Source: Bacteroidota bacterium (GTDB taxonomy: Bacteria; Bacteroidota; Rhodothermia; Rhodothermales; UBA10348). Taken from it: a stretch of 10,604 nucleotides of DNA. Positions within the stretch are counted from its first letter, which is position 1; every line of letters starts with the position of its first letter. Shown here piece after piece: positions 8,149 through 10,604 of the stretch. The notes beneath the pieces are model-generated. The model was not told the DNA's origin. It was given only the letters and a program-made list of their open reading frames with translations, and made no database searches. The DNA lies in assembly GCA_018623785.1 (NCBI GenBank), contig JAAZVD010000030.1, forward strand, positions 1-10,604, read 5' to 3'. The position numbers and the translations under genes were made by a program.

Positions 8149-8497
8149 GGCACCAGGACACCCGCCCAAGGTAATTCGCGAGTATGCTGGTCGTGTTAAT
8201 ACGGGTGCCTCAGACGTGAGCATCGCTCATATGAGCAGTCCATCGGGGTGGGCTGAGCCGGGACAGCGACCTGATTTTGATGAGTATACCCTCGTACTGG
8301 CGGGCATGCTGCGTGTTGAATCCCGATCTGGCAGTCTGGATGTTCATGCGGGACAAGCCGTGCTTTGCTCGGCCGGCGAATGGATTCGCTACTCATCCCC
8401 CGGTCCTGAAGGGGCCGATTACGTGGCTATCTGCCTGCCAGCTTTCTCCCCGGATACCGTACACCGGGATGATGATGAGCCGGGAGGAACGCTCTGA
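8114..8497 (+). CDS. Small cupin-like protein
   Basis: A 127-residue protein with a single cupin barrel as the likely fold; function unknown. The first conserved block is recognisable as PDFDEYTLVLAGMLRVE (~53-69), where the EYTLVLAG strand-turn precedes a glycine-containing loop, and the second as HAGQAVLCSAGEWIRYSSP (~77-95). The His pair that normally binds metal in cupin motif 1 is replaced by acidic or other residues (PDFDEYT), so catalysis by a standard cupin metal site is doubtful; a sensory or binding role is possible. No signal peptide, so cytoplasmic. It starts inside the hydrolase gene (35-bp overlap, different frame) and has no Shine-Dalgarno, which fits coupled translation. Its stop lies one base from the stop of the convergent dciA-like gene. 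Confidence 0.75.
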   Translation: MPKLIPQPSIIEAPGHPPKVIREYAGRVNTGASDVSIAHMSSPSGWAEPGQRPDFDEYTLVLAGMLRVESRSGSLDVHAGQAVLCSAGEWIRYSSPGPEGADYVAICLPAFSPDTVHRDDDEPGGTL

Positions 8498-8498
8498 A

Positions 8499-8789
8499 TC
8501 AGCGAAAAACCAGCTCCCGGATCAGTTCACTGCCCAGCTTTTCGTTCAACGTCCGACGCCACTCTTCGCGGCGCATGTGAAGCTCCTGACGCCATACGGT
8601 GGAGTGAACCGTTACAAACAGCCTGTCTCCGCGCACCCACGCCTTGCCTACATGCTGCTGCATCTGCGGACTGAGCATGGATTCCCACTCAGCAAGGACG
8701 CGTCCCTTGGCAAGAGGACCCTGCAACCCGCTGGATCGAATCCAGTCATCGAGCGCCTCTTTGAGGGATTGCGGTCGTCGGCTTCTCAT
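8499..8789 (-). CDS. DUF721/DciA-family protein (putative replicative helicase loader)
   Basis: The 96-residue protein fits the DUF721 family in length and pattern: an N-terminal basic and helical stretch (SLKEALDDWIRSSGL), the conserved central W-x-S-M-L-like segment (EWESMLSPQMQQHVGKAW), a beta strand GDRLFVTVHST, then VWRQELHMRREEWRRTLNEKLG, with the WRQEL block most diagnostic. Family members known as DciA bind DnaB and help load the replicative helicase in bacteria lacking DnaC/DnaI; others near recF are named only DUF721. Assignment to DciA function is by family, not shown here. It is basic and cytoplasmic, with no Shine-Dalgarno. It converges on the cupin gene, so their ends may overlap in the transcripts, and it is not beside recF or dnaA in this window. 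Confidence 0.85.
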   Translation of the reverse strand: MRSRRPQSLKEALDDWIRSSGLQGPLAKGRVLAEWESMLSPQMQQHVGKAWVRGDRLFVTVHSTVWRQELHMRREEWRRTLNEKLGSELIRELVFR

Positions 8790-9114
8790 GAGTTGAATTC
8801 GCTTAGTCGTAACACGTTGAACAGGCGCATCAAACTACCATCCAGCATCCCCGCGCGCCACCACATCGCAATCTGTACGCAGGTAACGAGTACCTTGTCT
8901 TCATTGTGCGAGCTCCCTGGCGTCGGCACCCTGGCATCGGCACCCTGGCATCGGCTCCTCGCAAGGGGTAGCGCCTGAGGTTCAGATATGGTGTCCCTCC
9001 AATATCATTTTGTAATGGTGCTTGAATCGCGGGCCCCGCATAACAGTTAGTTACCAAACACCGTTTTCGTGCCTTTGGAACGCCCCTTCCTACTGAAAAA
9101 CGCTCTACCACTCC
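8790..9114. other. Gene-free 325-bp intergenic region between dciA-like gene and PLP enzyme gene (divergent)
   Basis: No credible gene is seen here; open frames crossing it have no family resemblance. Because the flanking genes are divergent, it should hold both promoters, but I could not assign convincing -35/-10 pairs for either. It contains the 14-bp triple repeat at 8915-8956 and a GC-rich near-palindrome GCGGGCCCCGC at 9029-9039 about 75 bp before the PLP enzyme start. Confidence 0.6.
8915..8956 (+). repeat. Three-copy 14-bp tandem repeat
   Basis: Units are CCCTGGCGTCGGCA (8915-8928), CCCTGGCATCGGCA (8929-8942) and CCCTGGCATCGGCT (8943-8956), each differing by a single base from the middle copy. 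The array lies in the divergent intergenic region, about 125 bp from the dciA-like start and 160 bp from the PLP enzyme start. It looks like a minisatellite that could vary in copy number; three phased sites for a regulator is an alternative. Confidence 0.85.
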
Positions 9115-10239
9115 ATGAACCTTTCTCTTGAGACCCTTTTGGCACGTACGGGCACGGAGCCCGACGAGCGGACCGGTGGGCTCGCACCCGCCATTCATAC
9201 GGCGACCACATACGCCCAGACATCGAGTGACGCGGAAGGAGCGTTCATCTACAGTCGACTCGGTAATCCTACACGACAGCAATTCGAGGAGTCCCTTGCG
9301 ACTGCCGAAAAGGGTAGGCACGCGCTGAGTTTCGCATCAGGGATGGCGGCCGCCATGACCCTGTTGCAGACCTTGGAGCCCGATGATCATATCATTCTCC
9401 CGCACGATATCTACTTTGGTGTGCGCACGCTGATAGCAGAGCACTTTATCCGGTGGGGTCTACGCGTCTCTACCGTAGATATGAGGGATCTTACAGCCGT
9501 AGAACAGGCCATAGTGCCGAATACGCGTTTGATTTGGGCCGAAACCCCGTCCAATCCACAATTGACCATCGTCGACCTGAAAGCGCTGGCTGCTCTTGCT
9601 CACCAGGCCGGAGCCCGCCTGGTCGTTGACAATACCTGGTCCACCCCGCTGATCACACAGCCGATTGTACACGGTGCTGACGTCGTCCTGCACTCCGTTA
9701 CAAAGTATCTGGGCGGTCACTCTGATGTTCTGGGTGGCGCACTGGTCTTCGCCAGGGAAGACAACCTTTGCCATCGTGCAAAGGCCCTTTCCGACCAGGG
9801 TGGTGCCGTACTCGATCCTTTCGGAGCGTGGCTGGTAATGCGCGGTATGCGATCGCTGGCCCCGCGTTTGCGTCAGCAATCCGCATCGGCCTTGGCCATC
9901 GCGCAATGGTTGGAAACCCGAGGCGACGTCGAAGCCGTCCACTATCCAGGCTTACCCTCGCACTCCGGTCACGAGATCGCTCGAAATCAGATGGCACTCT
10001 GGGGTGGGATGCTCTCCTTCCAAGTCAAAGGTGATGCCGCTCGAGCCATGCACGTGGTGCACAAGAGCCGACTCTTTGCCAACGCAACCAGCCTCGGGGG
10101 GACCGAGAGTCTAATGGAGCATCGTGCGTCCGTTGAAGGACTCGATTCGCCGACCCCAGAAAATCTGCTACGGGTCTCCGTAGGACTCGAACATCAGAAC
10201 GATCTCATGGCCGATCTCGACCATGCGCTGTCCGTGTAG
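9115..10239 (+). CDS. Trans-sulfuration family PLP enzyme (cystathionine gamma-synthase / gamma- or beta-lyase-like)
   Basis: Cytoplasmic fold-type I PLP enzyme of Cys/Met metabolism. Which reaction it performs (cystathionine synthesis or cleavage, or O-acylhomoserine sulfhydrylation) is not certain from sequence. The 374 residues match the family length. Visible are the PLP-phosphate tyrosine/arginine block YSRLGNPT (46-53), ASGMAA (74-79), the ring-stacking Tyr100 in DIYFG, Asp172 in VVDNTWSTP pairing with the pyridine nitrogen, and the Schiff-base Lys197 in [12 protein letters not shown]. Arg353 in LLRVSVGLE is the expected substrate-carboxylate binder. The substrate-facing loop [17 protein letters not shown] (326-342) differs from the SLGGVESLxxHP form seen in well-studied gamma-synthases and lyases. 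The start at 9115 gives the expected N-terminus; no Shine-Dalgarno is visible. It stands alone, with proline dehydrogenase 160 bp downstream. Confidence 0.88.
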   Translation: MNLSLETLLARTGTEPDERTGGLAPAIHTATTYAQTSSDAEGAFIYSRLGNPTRQQFEESLATAEKGRHALSFASGMAAAMTLLQTLEPDDHIILPHDIYFGVRTLIAEHFIRWGLRVSTVDMRDLTAVEQAIVPNTRLIWAETPSNPQLTIVDLKALAALAHQAGARLVVDNTWSTPLITQPIVHGADVVLHSVTKYLGGHSDVLGGALVFAREDNLCHRAKALSDQGGAVLDPFGAWLVMRGMRSLAPRLRQQSASALAIAQWLETRGDVEAVHYPGLPSHSGHEIARNQMALWGGMLSFQVKGDAARAMHVVHKSRLFANATSLGGTESLMEHRASVEGLDSPTPENLLRVSVGLEHQNDLMADLDHALSV

Positions 10240-10286
10240 ACCAGACCCATTGCCACCGTCAATGATTCGGGAATAGGGCCGGTAGC

Positions 10287-10333
10287 GCTTCCATCGAGGC
10301 AGGGCCTGTCGTAGATTCCGCGGCGATGGAAGC
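10287..10333. promoter_or_regulatory. Perfect 10-bp inverted repeat upstream of proline dehydrogenase
   Basis: GCTTCCATCG (10287-10296) and CGATGGAAGC (10324-10333) are exact reverse complements separated by 27 bases. The feature lies 48 bp after the PLP enzyme stop and 67 bp before the proline dehydrogenase start. It could fold as a terminator-like hairpin, although no T-run follows directly, or serve as a two-site operator for a dimeric regulator. Confidence 0.45.
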
Positions 10334-10399
10334 ACCCATCAAAGCTGAGGATTTTCCCTCCTGTCGAGATCACTTTTCGCTTCTTCGACGCCTTATTCC

Positions 10400-10604
10400 A
10401 TGAAATTGCCCTTCTTTCTGGCCCGAAAGTTTGTTGCCGCTGAGACGCTCGAAGAAGCCCTGCCCGTGGTGCGCAGTATCAAGGCAACCGGCCTGAGTAC
10501 GACTTTCGACAAACTGGGGGAATACGTTTCCGATCGCTCTGTAGCCACGGGCGCCAAGGAAGAATACATCCACTTGATCCGCACGCTAGACGAAGCTGCC
10601 GGCC
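10400..10604 (+). CDS. Proline dehydrogenase, N-terminal part (runs off window)
   Basis: Only 68 codons are present. The stretch RKFVAAETLEEALPVVRSI, then TTFDKLGEYVSDRS, matches the first helix and strand of monofunctional (PutB/Bacillus-type) proline dehydrogenases, FAD-dependent enzymes that oxidise proline to pyrroline-5-carboxylate with electrons passed to the respiratory chain. The sequence TTFDKLGE is the first barrel strand with its conserved D-x-LGE. The ATG at 10400 is the most natural start, giving a short N-terminus; some relatives have a longer leader. No Shine-Dalgarno is visible. The flavin-binding and catalytic parts lie outside, so completeness cannot be judged. Confidence 0.75.
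   Translation, partial: MKLPFFLARKFVAAETLEEALPVVRSIKATGLSTTFDKLGEYVSDRSVATGAKEEYIHLIRTLDEAAG

Noticed and set aside
8277..8978. A 233-codon plus-strand open frame across the cupin, dciA-like gene and spacer
   Set aside because: It runs through two recognisable genes in other frames and its predicted protein has no family resemblance.
8830..9321. A 163-codon minus-strand open frame over the intergenic region and PLP enzyme start
   Set aside because: More than a third is antisense to the conserved PLP enzyme, and the composition (Arg, Cys, Gly rich) is typical of a shadow frame.

Overview
The window reads as chromosomal DNA of a moderately GC-rich member of the Bacteroidota/Rhodothermota group, possibly Rhodothermales-like. 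The evidence is a secreted metalloprotease with a type IX secretion (Por) C-terminal sorting domain, the acpP-fabF pair, a DUF721/DciA homologue, and start codons that mostly lack a Shine-Dalgarno sequence. The taxonomic call is an inference from gene content; there is no rRNA or other marker to fix it.

Layout. Positions 1-4059 (minus strand) hold a very large secreted gluzincin protease of the thermolysin/fungalysin type. It has 1353 codons in the window without a stop, and its extreme C-terminus runs off the left edge. A 114-bp gap separates it from metK (4174-5343, minus), S-adenosylmethionine synthetase. A 246-bp divergent intergenic region (5344-5589) carries a candidate metK promoter and a hairpin-rich acpP leader. 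On the plus strand follow acpP (5590-5826), fabF (5875-7134), an alpha/beta-hydrolase lipoprotein (7300-8148) and a small cupin-like protein (8114-8497) that overlaps it by 35 bp. A DciA/DUF721 gene (8499-8789, minus) converges on the cupin with one base between them. A 325-bp gene-free stretch with a 14-bp tandem triplet leads to a Cys/Met-metabolism PLP enzyme (9115-10239, plus). After a 160-bp gap with a 10-bp inverted repeat, the 5' end of a proline dehydrogenase gene starts at 10400 and runs off the right edge.

Function. acpP and fabF form a fatty-acid elongation unit (carrier plus condensing enzyme). metK and the PLP enzyme both belong to sulfur amino acid/methionine metabolism but lie about 4 kb apart on opposite strands, so nothing shows that they are co-regulated. 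The protease and the lipoprotein hydrolase are exported degradative enzymes, and proline dehydrogenase could use proline released from peptides; that link is speculative. Most of the window is ordinary housekeeping and accessory sequence. I found no CRISPR array, phage, IS element, tRNA or clear new system. The points most worth a second look are the protease architecture, the hydrolase-cupin overlap, the short repeats and the acpP leader.
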